A stretch of DNA of 64,000 bases from Chitinivibrionales bacterium (GTDB lineage Bacteria > Fibrobacterota > Chitinivibrionia > Chitinivibrionales > FEN-1185), in the NCBI GenBank assembly GCA_035516255.1, contig DATJAL010000029.1:62001-126000 (forward strand), in the 5' to 3' direction. Positions 43,595 through 51,771 of the stretch are shown in pieces. How positions within the stretch are numbered: the first letter of the stretch is position 1; each line of letters begins with the position of its first letter. The notes beneath the pieces are model-generated. The model had not been told where the DNA came from. It did not search any database and was given only the letters and a program-made list of their open reading frames with translations. A program made the position numbers and the translations under genes.

Positions 43595-43731
43595 GCGTTA
43601 GGCAGGACTGGAGGCCGCGCTGGAGCGCGGTGCTGCCCGGCCCTCGCCGTCAGGCTTATGGGGGCCGTGGCAGCCCGAGCCGATAGGCGAGACCGGAAGG
43701 ACGGCCGACCCCGCGAAGCCGGGGAACGCCC
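43595..43731 (+). repeat. GC-rich intergenic repeat, family A (full)
   Basis: It starts GCGTTAGGCAGGACTGGAGG, contains CGCTGGAGCGCGGTGCTGCC, GGGCCGTGGCAGCCCGAGCC, GAGACCGGAAGGACGGCC and the tail AGCCGGGGAACGCCC. Several short palindromes (GCGCTCCAGCGC form) are visible. Together with the preceding family B copy it fills most of the gap 43159-43766. Confidence 0.8.
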
Positions 43732-43766
43732 GACTTGACTTATTATAACATGAAAAGAGAATAATC

Positions 43767-44750
43767 ATGAAATGCATCGTCATGTTCTCTGGCGGGCTCG
43801 ACAGCACCATTGCCGTGCACCTGATGCAGCGGCAGGGGCTCGACGCCCTCGCCCTGCATTTTATCCTGCCGTTTTACTCGGGGTTCGCTCTCGGCCACGA
43901 GGGAATCAAGAAACGCGCGGCGGCGCTCGGCGTGCCGCTGCGCATCGAGGAGGAGGGCGAGGAATACCTTGCCATGTTCAAGACACGCAGCTACGGGTTC
44001 GGGAAAAACGTCAACCCGTGCCTTGACTGCCGCATACACCGCCTTGAAAAGGCGAAGCGCATCATGGAGGAGACCGGCGCGTCATTTGTCGCCACCGGCG
44101 AGGTGGTGGGCCAGCGGCCCATGTCGCAGCGAAGGGACTGCCTTGACATAATAGAAAAGAAGACGGGCCTCAGGGGGCTCCTTGTGCGGCCGCTGTGCGC
44201 GCGGCTCCTGCGGCCCACCGTTCCCGAAGAGCAAGGATGGGTGAAGCGCGGCGAGCTGCTCGATTTTTCGGGCAGGGGCCGCAAGGGCCAGATGGCCTAT
44301 GCCGCGCGGTTCGGGCTCAGCTATCCCATGCCCGCGGGCGGCTGCATCCTCACCAACGGCCGCACCGCCGAGCGTTACGCCGATCTTGCCGCCGATACGC
44401 CCGATTTTTCACTCAACGATTTCAAGCTGCTGGCCTGGGGCCGGCATTTTCGCCTGGGCCCGTCGCTCAGGTTCATCGTGGCCAGGGACGACGGCGAAAA
44501 CGGCATTTTGGAAAAACTTGTTCTGCCGGCGGACGGGTTGGTGCTCATGAGAGATGTTCTGGGCCCGCTCGGGGTCCTTCGCGGAACATTCAGCGAAGAC
44601 CAGGCCCGGCTTGCCTGCTCGATCTTCGCGAAGTACACGCGGGCGCGCGGCGGCGCCGCCGCCGCGGTGGAATTGACAAGCGGCGGTGTGAAAACGGTGT
44701 ACGAGGTCGCGCCGGCAAGCGAGGAACTATGCGGGAAATACAGGATATGA
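43767..44750 (+). CDS. PP-loop ATPase, MnmA/ThiI-like tRNA thiolation protein
   Basis: A 327-aa protein. The N-terminal PP-loop SGGLDST (residues 8-14) marks an N-type ATP pyrophosphatase. A CxxC pair (Cys85, Cys88 in NPCLDCRIHRL) and a later PAGGCILT (Cys193) fit enzymes that thiolate or otherwise modify tRNA with an activated adenylate intermediate. The C-terminal third (from about residue 200, DFKLLAWGRHFRLGPSLRFIVARDDGEN) resembles an NFACT-R-like domain found in a bacterial family often annotated as tRNA 4-thiouridine synthase ThiI-like or thiouridylase-like. I do not know the precise reaction; 2-thio or 4-thio modification are both possible. The start ATG is the first after a repeat and is preceded by GAAAAGAGAATAATC. 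Confidence 0.8.
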   Translation: MKCIVMFSGGLDSTIAVHLMQRQGLDALALHFILPFYSGFALGHEGIKKRAAALGVPLRIEEEGEEYLAMFKTRSYGFGKNVNPCLDCRIHRLEKAKRIMEETGASFVATGEVVGQRPMSQRRDCLDIIEKKTGLRGLLVRPLCARLLRPTVPEEQGWVKRGELLDFSGRGRKGQMAYAARFGLSYPMPAGGCILTNGRTAERYADLAADTPDFSLNDFKLLAWGRHFRLGPSLRFIVARDDGENGILEKLVLPADGLVLMRDVLGPLGVLRGTFSEDQARLACSIFAKYTRARGGAAAAVELTSGGVKTVYEVAPASEELCGKYRI

Positions 44751-44829
44751 GATTCCTGCAGTGATAACAAATTCCAGGTTCCACATTCCCGACGTAAATT
44801 ATTGACTTTGGAACATGGAACCTTTAATC

Positions 44830-46599
44830 TTATTTCAGCAGCACCTTCCCCTTGGTGAGCCTGTTCGCTTCATTGATTTCAACAATGTACAGCCCCGCCG
44901 GAAGGCATTTGTCAAGCAGTATCATCCCGCTGCCGGTAGCATTGACGCTTCCCTCGTACAAGCATTTCCCGGAGATGGAATAGATCCTCACGTCGGGCTG
45001 GCCGGTAAATGCCCTGTCCTGAATGATCCGGATGCGGCTCCCGTCGCTTAAAATCCTCAGAGGGCCCGCCGCGGCTTTCGCATTCTGCATCACTTCAACG
45101 GGCGCAATCACAAAGCTGTCAGCGGGGCTGAAAAGCTGGTAGTTCCTTCCGCAGCTCACGTGCCAGAACCATGTTCCCTGCGTCATATCGACGAGGGGCG
45201 CGTAAAAGGTGTCGGGGACGGGAACGGTGGTGTAATTCTGCGTAAAGTTGCGGTCTGAGGCGGCTTCGATCCGGTAGCCGCCGGCGTTGGCCACCGGGTG
45301 CCACAAAAACGTCGGCCTTTTGGTCGAAAGGGTCGCGCCGTTGAACCGGATGAGGAATGGAATCGTATCGGGCATGATCTGGAACGTGTCGACGGTTGAC
45401 CATTTGTCAACGAGGTCCGATTTCACCCGCCAGTAAATGGTGCTTATGGGAAAATCCGTTTGCGCAACATAGTGCGTGTCGGGCATGGGCGACAGCAATA
45501 CCAAATTGGTGAAAAGGCCGTTGGTTGCCGCCTCCAGGGTGTAGGTGGTCGCGCCTGCAACGGGATGCCATGCGAGTGCGGGTCTTCGCTCCTGGGTGAC
45601 CTTGGGCTCATAGGGGATGAGCAACGGGACCCTCGGGTCCTGGATGACGAACGAACCGATTTCCGAGTAATACATCGTGGAGTCGTTTATGCCGGCGATC
45701 ACCTGCCAGTAGATCGTGTCGACGGGAAGGTCGATGGGAACCTGGTAGGTCGTGTCGAGCAGCGGCGTTTTCAGGCACGGCTTGGCGAACAGACGCGTGG
45801 TGTCAACCTGGACCGTGTAGGCCGCGGCCTGCGGCACTGTGTGCCAGGACAGCGCGGGCCTGCGGTTGGTGGTCGGGCTCGGCACGGGGATGAGAATGGG
45901 ACTGGAATATGGCGGAAAATTGTACAGGCCAGTTATCTCTGACTGTGACAGCGCACGATTGAAAATAATGACTTCGTCGATCGCGCCCTGGAAATAGTAC
46001 GTATTGTCAGGCTTCCGTCCGATAATGAGCGGGCCCGTGGAAGAGAGCACCGGTCCATATGCCGCAACCTGTTCCGGCTGCAGCACGCCGTTGAGATAGG
46101 CGCGCAGCGTCGTGCCGTCCCATGTGCCTGCCACGTGGCTCCATTTGTTCAACGGAATAAGCTGGCTGCAATTGGTGTTGTTCTGGCCGTTGCTATTCCA
46201 GACGCAAAAGTAAATTCCGCCGTTCATCGCCATTCCAAGGCACCAAGTGTTCTCGCTTTGGGTTGAATTGGACATGCCGACGATCCGGTACCACATGCTT
46301 CCTTTTTCCGGCTTTATCCATGCAGAAACACTCAGCTGGTTGGTGATCGTGAGCGAATTGCTGTTGGGGACCGAAACGTAATCGTTGACGCCGTCACAAT
46401 ACAGCGCATTGCCGGAATAGCCGGCGACCCAGGCCGGGCCTCCATATGCGGAGCCGTTGTTTCCATTGCCGCTGTAGTCGTTGCAATTGTTGTCGAGGGG
46501 ATAATAGGCTATGGTTCCGGCCGGCAGCGAATAGGTATTAAGTGCGAGGGCGTAACAAAAGAGAAAAAAAGCCTGAAAGAAGAAGGAACGGTGATTCAT
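44830..46599 (-). CDS. secreted LamG-domain protein with three FN3-like repeats and T9SS sorting domain
   Basis: A 589-aa exported protein. I start at ATG 46599, which follows AAAGGGGGATCGC, and opens a signal peptide (MNHRSFFFQAFFLFCYALALNTYS). A LamG domain spans about residues 26-225, with the hallmark start IAYYPLDNNCNDYSGNGNNG, SVSAWIKPEKG, WSHVAGTWDG and GAIDEVIIFNRALS. Three ~90-aa FN3-like repeats follow, each beginning RRPALSWH, RRPALAWHP or KRPTFLWHP and containing IYWQV or IYWRV. The C-terminus from IYSISGKCLYEG to RLTKGKVLLK is a type A T9SS sorting domain. LamG domains bind sugars or proteins; no catalytic domain is present, so a binding or adhesin role is likely. Confidence 0.88.
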   Translation of the reverse strand: MNHRSFFFQAFFLFCYALALNTYSLPAGTIAYYPLDNNCNDYSGNGNNGSAYGGPAWVAGYSGNALYCDGVNDYVSVPNSNSLTITNQLSVSAWIKPEKGSMWYRIVGMSNSTQSENTWCLGMAMNGGIYFCVWNSNGQNNTNCSQLIPLNKWSHVAGTWDGTTLRAYLNGVLQPEQVAAYGPVLSSTGPLIIGRKPDNTYYFQGAIDEVIIFNRALSQSEITGLYNFPPYSSPILIPVPSPTTNRRPALSWHTVPQAAAYTVQVDTTRLFAKPCLKTPLLDTTYQVPIDLPVDTIYWQVIAGINDSTMYYSEIGSFVIQDPRVPLLIPYEPKVTQERRPALAWHPVAGATTYTLEAATNGLFTNLVLLSPMPDTHYVAQTDFPISTIYWRVKSDLVDKWSTVDTFQIMPDTIPFLIRFNGATLSTKRPTFLWHPVANAGGYRIEAASDRNFTQNYTTVPVPDTFYAPLVDMTQGTWFWHVSCGRNYQLFSPADSFVIAPVEVMQNAKAAAGPLRILSDGSRIRIIQDRAFTGQPDVRIYSISGKCLYEGSVNATGSGMILLDKCLPAGLYIVEINEANRLTKGKVLLK

Positions 46600-46751
46600 G
46601 CGATCCCCCTTTAATAATGGTGAAATGGCTTTAATATTATCTATTGTTAATATAAAGATATCTTTGACAAATTGCAAGACTTATGTATTTAAATGAAGGG
46701 CGGTTTAAGCACTTGAAATGCCATGAAAAAATGAGGTTTGTTTGGTGGCAG

Positions 46752-46792
46752 GCCTCACCCCGCCCGCCCCTTTCAGAATCGGAGAGGGAAAT
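46752..46792 (+). repeat. CCCTCTCC-type intergenic element, family D (degenerate)
   Basis: CCTCACCCCGCCCGCCCCTT, TCAGAATCGGAGAGGGAAAT. It matches the family D core loosely. Nothing else of note is seen in 46600-46940. Confidence 0.45.
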
Positions 46793-46944
46793 GCGCTTTG
46801 GACTTATCATTCATACGGGGCGCATAGAGTTATAAATATCACGTCCCTACGGGCTTAAAAAATTCATGGACAATAACTTTAATCAGTCAATCTAAGCAAA
46901 GTGCTGCGATCATTGATAAAAGGCCTTCTAACCTGATGCTCTTA

Positions 46945-47131
46945 CAATATCTCTTTTTTCACCGTGTAAATTCACTACCACCACTGCCGTAACGACGCAA
47001 CCCCCCTGTCCGCATGCCACCGAAGTCCCGGCGCCAAGGGGGCGTGCCTCTCGGATCGCCGGAGCATCCCGCGGAAATGTATTGTCTTGACATACGGGAT
47101 GCGGTGGAAGCCGGAGAGACTTCCTCCCCAT
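46945..47131 (-). repeat. structured intergenic repeat, family B type II (diverged)
   Basis: On the minus strand it begins GGGGAGGAAGTCTCTCCGGC, has a hairpin GCATCCCG with CGGGATGC around an AT-rich loop, then GCGATCCGAGAGGCACGCCC, TTGGCGCCGGGACTTCGGTG, and ends TTTACACGGTGAAAAAAGAG. It is an older version of the copies at 30964 and 43284, in the opposite orientation. Confidence 0.7.
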
Positions 47132-47150
47132 GAATATTTATTTGCAATTG

Positions 47151-49778
47151 TCATCCTCTCTGTTCCCACTTGATTTCCGGAATCTTTTTGATATTAATCA
47201 GGAAATAATACCCGGGATTATATCCCGACGGACGCCAGTCGAACCGCATCTCCCAGCATTCCTGGTCGTAAACGAAATGCAGGTCGTGGTCGACGAACTG
47301 GTTCGCGACGAAGTTATAGGTGCTGCTCCATGAAAGGGACCAGTTGCGCGTGAAGTTGATGCTCGCCGATGTGCCCAGGTTGTACTGCCGCGTGGTCACG
47401 AACGGGGTCGTGGGGCTTGCCCTCGACTGCGAAAAAGTGTACGACGGGCTGATGCTCGCCTGCCACTGCTGGGGGCCGGCATGGAGGTAATGCAGGTCGT
47501 TTTTCACCTGCAGGCTGTCCGCGGCGATCTTGTCTCCCTCCCAGAGCGTGCCGCGCGCGCCGAGCGAAGTGGCCGGCGAGATGCTCAGGGTGTAATTGCG
47601 CAGCAGCGGCATCGAAATCCGGTCGTTCTCGTCGTACATCCAGAAGTCGGAATTGTACGATACGCGCACGAGGTCGTACGAGGTGGACGCGGAGAGCAAC
47701 AGGTCGCTGAACTTTCTCGATGTCGCCTCGAAATCGTAGGAGGTGCTGAGGTTCGCGGAGAGGATCTCGAATTTTTTCTCCACCGGCTTGTCGCCGCCCG
47801 CGGTCGGCTTTTCAAGCAGCTTTCCCTGGAAATCGTTGGCCAGGCTGATCCCCACGCTCTGGCTCCGCTTGTCGCGCCCCGTTTCGTACGGGACGATGGG
47901 TAAAAATTTATAACGCTGGTTGTGCGTCGGCACGAAGTTGTAGCTTATCGAGGGCGTGAACGTGTGCCTGAGTCCCTCGAAGTTGAGGATTTTTACCGGG
48001 AACAGGCCGTAGAGGATGGTGCTGAGGCTCACGCCCGTCCTCCATGAGGCATCGTACGCCTTGTCCCAGCCGTTGCGTGTGCGGAAGAGGGGCCTTCTCA
48101 GCGTGTCGATGCTGTCGACCACGACGAACGTTGTGTCGTTTTTCAAGGTCGACAGGTTTTGCGCAAACAGGGTGTCAACGATGCGCGGCGCCGGGGTTTT
48201 CGCGACGAGGCCTGCCGGCGTGAGCGTGTCGAACACGGTGTCGGCGATGCGGGCGGTGTCGTAGGCCGCGGTGTCCATGTACGAATCGAAATTTGAAAGC
48301 TGGGCGTTGAAATAGGGGCTGACCGTGAAATATTTGAAGATTTTTTGCGGCGATGTCAGCCCCAGCGACTGCGTGATCGCCGAGTGCAGAGAGCTCTGGC
48401 CCGTGTCGCCCGGCGTGACGGTGTGGGACTGGATGCCGGACGCCGAATAGGAAACGAAAATATTGTTGTACCACGCGGGCTCGTCCTTTTCGTTCGCGGG
48501 AAGGTTTTCCCGCGGCGTAAACGGGACGATGGCCCGCGACGGCAGGCTGAAGGAGACCGACGGCAGGTTTTCGGAGATCGCGCCGGTGGATAAGTTCTGG
48601 TCCCTGGACCACGAAATGTTGGCGCTGCCGTTGATGGACGGCATTGTTTTTGTCAACGAAAGGTTCGCTTTTGTCGTCTGGTTGAGCAACTGCGCGCTGT
48701 CTTCCGAAAACGAGCGGTAGAACGTTTGGGTCCCCACGAGGCTGCCGCTGCCGGCGAGCGTGAGGTTGCCGTCGGGCGTGAGCTTCTGGTCGTGGTAATA
48801 GTCGATCGACCACTCATCGCTGCGCTGCATGAAGTCGCCTCCGGTGGCGTACTTGGCGGTGATCGAGCCGTCAAGGGTGTATTTGAGGGCGTAGCGAGCC
48901 GCCCCGTTCAGGACAAAATCGCGGAATTCCTGTATCCTGGCCCAGGCCGTGAAATCCATGTAATCGTTGGGAACAAAATAATAACCGAGGTTGTCGAGAT
49001 ACCCGCCCGACTCGGGATGCCCGCCCCAGATGGGCGTGAGCAGGCCGCTCTGGCGGTTGCGCTCGAGCGGAAAGATGAAAAAGGGGAGCGAGGCGACCGG
49101 TGCGTCGGAGAGCGCGAGCACCACGGGACGGCTGATCACCTTGTCGTTGGGGATCACCTTCACATTCCTTCCGTAAAAATAGTAGTCGGGCGTGTCGAGG
49201 AATGCGCAGGTGGTGTAGTTGCCCTCGTCGATGTAAAGCTGGTTGCCTTCCGTTTTGACGATCTTATTGCCGTTGAAATAGGCCTCGTCCATGTGGGCAC
49301 TCGCGTATTTCACCCGGCCGCGCTTCGTTTTTATGTTGTAAAGCATGGTCTCGCCCACGGTGGTGTCTTTTTTCTCCACGAGCTGGGGCTTGCCCGAGGC
49401 CTCCACCAGGCCGTCGTCGAGCATGTAGATGATGGTGTCGGCCGAAAGCGTGATGTCCTGGTATCGTATAATGGCGTTGCGGATGAGCGTGAGCCTCTTG
49501 TTCTCGATGTCGTAATCGATATACCCGCCGTCGGCGCTGTAATAAACGGTATCGGTGATGCCGTTTTTTTGCGTTTTTTTTGTGGTGTCCGGGGCGATGG
49601 CCTTCATCCGGGCCTTGGGCGGCGATGGTTTGACCACGCCTTGGAGGGTGTCGTTGACAAGCGGCGCGGGCGGCTTTTGCGCCGAATCCGGTGCGGTCGC
49701 CGGCGCGCCAAGCAGCATCGCCGGAAACGCTGCGATGAAAAGAAACAGCGCACATGCAGGATGGTCAAGCCGGATCAT
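47151..49778 (-). CDS. lptD: LPS assembly protein LptD (OstA)
   Basis: An 875-aa outer-membrane protein with signal peptide ending LLGAPA near residue 26. The periplasmic OstA/LptA-like jellyroll follows from about residue 85 (YIDYDIENKRLTLIRNAIIRYQDITLSADTI, LVEKKDTTVGETMLYNIKTKRG), and then the C-terminal beta-barrel begins, recognisable from strand-rich sequence such as RNRQSGLLTPIWGG and LNGAARYALKYTLDGS and ending in aromatic strands. LptD inserts lipopolysaccharide into the outer leaflet. Its presence says the organism makes LPS. A linker rich in Pro, Ala and Thr (residues 27-60) lies between the signal and the jellyroll. The lptE gene and other lpt genes are not in the window. Confidence 0.88.
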   Translation of the reverse strand: MIRLDHPACALFLFIAAFPAMLLGAPATAPDSAQKPPAPLVNDTLQGVVKPSPPKARMKAIAPDTTKKTQKNGITDTVYYSADGGYIDYDIENKRLTLIRNAIIRYQDITLSADTIIYMLDDGLVEASGKPQLVEKKDTTVGETMLYNIKTKRGRVKYASAHMDEAYFNGNKIVKTEGNQLYIDEGNYTTCAFLDTPDYYFYGRNVKVIPNDKVISRPVVLALSDAPVASLPFFIFPLERNRQSGLLTPIWGGHPESGGYLDNLGYYFVPNDYMDFTAWARIQEFRDFVLNGAARYALKYTLDGSITAKYATGGDFMQRSDEWSIDYYHDQKLTPDGNLTLAGSGSLVGTQTFYRSFSEDSAQLLNQTTKANLSLTKTMPSINGSANISWSRDQNLSTGAISENLPSVSFSLPSRAIVPFTPRENLPANEKDEPAWYNNIFVSYSASGIQSHTVTPGDTGQSSLHSAITQSLGLTSPQKIFKYFTVSPYFNAQLSNFDSYMDTAAYDTARIADTVFDTLTPAGLVAKTPAPRIVDTLFAQNLSTLKNDTTFVVVDSIDTLRRPLFRTRNGWDKAYDASWRTGVSLSTILYGLFPVKILNFEGLRHTFTPSISYNFVPTHNQRYKFLPIVPYETGRDKRSQSVGISLANDFQGKLLEKPTAGGDKPVEKKFEILSANLSTSYDFEATSRKFSDLLLSASTSYDLVRVSYNSDFWMYDENDRISMPLLRNYTLSISPATSLGARGTLWEGDKIAADSLQVKNDLHYLHAGPQQWQASISPSYTFSQSRASPTTPFVTTRQYNLGTSASINFTRNWSLSWSSTYNFVANQFVDHDLHFVYDQECWEMRFDWRPSGYNPGYYFLINIKKIPEIKWEQRG

Positions 49779-50013
49779 ATCGCCCGTGGTTGATGATGGT
49801 TGCGGTCCAGAAAAAAACCGCTGATGACAAAGGCAACAAAAAGTACGCTCAATCGTGCCTTGGTTAAAATACTTTAGAGCGGGCGGATGTTAACAGCATG
49901 ATATTCCAAACAAATCAATCGCCAGCGCTTTCTTCGCATACTATTTTTAATAAAAGATGGGAAGCCGCGTAATTATAGCGCTGCTTCTTCAACTATATTT
50001 ATACGAGGCTTTT

Positions 50014-50811
50014 ATGACGAAACAAAATTATTCGATGATGGGAATTGTTTTATTGCTCCTGGCGCTCGCGGGGGCCGGGCCGGCGGTAACGACAGACACG
50101 CTCGCGGCCAAAAAGATCGCTTCTGCGGTTGCCAAGGAAGCACCCGCGGCTAAAAAGGTTATCCCTGCCGTCAAGAAGGACACGCTGACAACGGCAAATG
50201 ATACGATAGTTGCGAAGAAAGAAACGGCTGGCGTAAAGGATTCAGCCGCAAGACCGGCCTATGGCCGCTTGTCAATCACCACCGAGCCCGCCCAGGCCGA
50301 GGTGATGCTCGACAGCGCCGCGAGGGGCCAGAGCCCCTGCGTTCTCGACAGCGTCACGCCGGGCCCGCACGTCCTTATCATAAAGAAAAAGGGATTTTTC
50401 GGAAAAAAAGTGAGCATCGACGTCCCGGCCGACAGCATGGTGGCGTTGCCGGTCACGCTGGTGGCCCCGGGAGGTCTGGTGGTGACCACACGGCCCTCCG
50501 GCGCGCGCGTTCTTCTTGACGGAAAAGAAATGGGCGTGACGCCGTGGGAAAACGCGAAACTCAGGCCGGGCACGCATGCCTTTGCATGCGAAAAGGACGG
50601 TTTTGCAGCGTACGAAAAGCAGGTCACGGTTGTTGAAGGAAAAACGGACTCGCTGTCCTTTGCGTTGGAACCTAAACCGGCGGCGCCGGCGGCAGCACCG
50701 GTCAAAGAAAAAGGCAAGCCGGTGGGATTTGACAAGGTCACGGCCATCGTGGTCGGCTGCGTTTTCGTAGTGTTCGCGATCGTGCTCCTTGCCGTTGATT
50801 TGCAAAAATGA
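50014..50811 (+). CDS. PEGA-domain protein, membrane-associated
   Basis: A 265-aa protein. I start at ATG 50014 (MTKQNYSMMGIVLLLLALAG), which opens a signal-like segment; the upstream start at 49957 would add 19 residues. A lysine- and alanine-rich low-complexity region (about residues 30-80) of repeats like AAKK and VAKKE precedes two PEGA domains: YGRLSITTEPAQAEVMLDSA... GPHVLIIKKKGFFGKKV, and GGLVVTTRPSGARVLLDGKEMGVTPWENAKLRPGTHAFACEKDGF. A transmembrane helix lies at the C-terminus (TAIVVGCVFVVFAIVLLAVDLQ). PEGA domains are found on surface proteins and in kinase partners; their role here is unknown. The gap 49779-50013 separates it divergently from lptD; no clear promoter motif stands out. 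Confidence 0.75.
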   Translation: MTKQNYSMMGIVLLLLALAGAGPAVTTDTLAAKKIASAVAKEAPAAKKVIPAVKKDTLTTANDTIVAKKETAGVKDSAARPAYGRLSITTEPAQAEVMLDSAARGQSPCVLDSVTPGPHVLIIKKKGFFGKKVSIDVPADSMVALPVTLVAPGGLVVTTRPSGARVLLDGKEMGVTPWENAKLRPGTHAFACEKDGFAAYEKQVTVVEGKTDSLSFALEPKPAAPAAAPVKEKGKPVGFDKVTAIVVGCVFVVFAIVLLAVDLQK

Positions 50812-50865
50812 CAAAGGCGCCTTGATTTAAAAGAAATTCTTTGCCTATAAATATTTTGGACAAAA

Positions 50866-50910
50866 TCCCTTCACCCTGAGCTGAGCTTGTCGAAGCATTG
50901 TTGAGGGGTG
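50866..50910 (+). repeat. CCCTGAGCTGAGCTTGTCGAAG repeat
   Basis: TTCACCCTGAGCTGAGCTTG, TCGAAGCATTGTTGAGGGGTG is a fragment of the widely distributed TTCGACAAGCTCAGGGTGA repeat. It lies in the gap before the FGE-like gene. Confidence 0.6.
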
Positions 50911-51024
50911 AACGGCCATGGTTTAACAGGCTCGCAACGAACGGAGACTGAAATTTTGCCAACGAACTGATTAATAAATCAACATGGCCGTTTTTTTTCC
51001 GCGAATTTCAATTTAAACCAACCG

Positions 51025-51771
51025 ATGCGTCAATTTTTTTTTATATTTTTATCTCTCGTTTTTCCGCTCGGCGCCCAGACGGCAAATTTCCCGGGCGGGG
51101 CGTTTCAGATGGGCGGCGCGGGCGGCGATTCCAACGAAACGCCTTCCCACGCCGTCACGCTTTCCCCGTTCTCGCTTGACATTTACGAAGTGACGCGAGC
51201 GCAATACGATTCGTGCGTGGCCGCCGGCCGCTGCACGCCCGCACATTACGACGACGGCGCATGCGTCATCTGGACAAACCAGGGATTCAAAAACGTGCGG
51301 GTGCCGCCGGCGTTTTCCAGCCCCGCGTATCCGGTGGTGTGCGTCACCTGGTTCCAGGCGCAGCAATACTGCCTGTACAAAGGCGAAAAACTTCCCACCG
51401 AGGCGCAGTGGGAATACGCGGCCGAAGCGGGACGGAACGCGACCTATTCCTGGGGCGAGCAGCCGCCGTCGGCAGCCAACTGCACGCAGCCGTCTGTCAA
51501 GCGGCCGCAGAAACCGGGTTCGTTCAGTCCGAACCCTGCGGGTTTGTACGACATGACCGGAAACGTGTGGGAATGGGTTTCCGACCACTATGCGCCCGAC
51601 TATTATTCCGTTTCGCCGCCGCAAGACCCTCAAGGCGCGGAGGCGGGGCAATACCGCGTGATCAGGGGCGGCGGCTGGTACAGCACGGCGCACCAGCTCC
51701 GGATAAAGAACCGCCACTGGTTCGAACCCAATTTCGGCGAAGTGAGCATAGGATTCAGATGCGCCAGATAA
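51025..51771 (+). CDS. secreted FGE-sulfatase (SUMF1-like) domain protein
   Basis: A 248-aa protein with a signal peptide (about 1-20, ending GAQTA) and a formylglycine-generating-enzyme-like fold: GGAFQMGGAGGDSNETPSHAVTLSPFSLDIYEVTRAQYDSC, then PVVCVTWFQAQQYCLYKGEKLPTEAQWEYAAEAG, LYDMTGNVWEWVSDHY, and VIRGGGWYSTAHQLRIKNR ... SIGFRCAR. True FGEs use two cysteines near the C-terminus (as in GFRC); a single Cys in IGFRCAR is seen here and the second expected one is not obvious, so catalytic sulfatase activation is doubtful. Many family members are structural or secreted proteins of unknown role. The stop codon overlaps the next gene's start by 13 bases. Confidence 0.82.
   Translation: MRQFFFIFLSLVFPLGAQTANFPGGAFQMGGAGGDSNETPSHAVTLSPFSLDIYEVTRAQYDSCVAAGRCTPAHYDDGACVIWTNQGFKNVRVPPAFSSPAYPVVCVTWFQAQQYCLYKGEKLPTEAQWEYAAEAGRNATYSWGEQPPSAANCTQPSVKRPQKPGSFSPNPAGLYDMTGNVWEWVSDHYAPDYYSVSPPQDPQGAEAGQYRVIRGGGWYSTAHQLRIKNRHWFEPNFGEVSIGFRCAR

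Noticed and set aside
31371-43731. GTTAGGC at family A starts as integron attC right cores
   Set aside because: The motif fits GTTRRRY, but no paired GCCTAAC lies at the expected distance, and the copies do not separate cassette-like genes.
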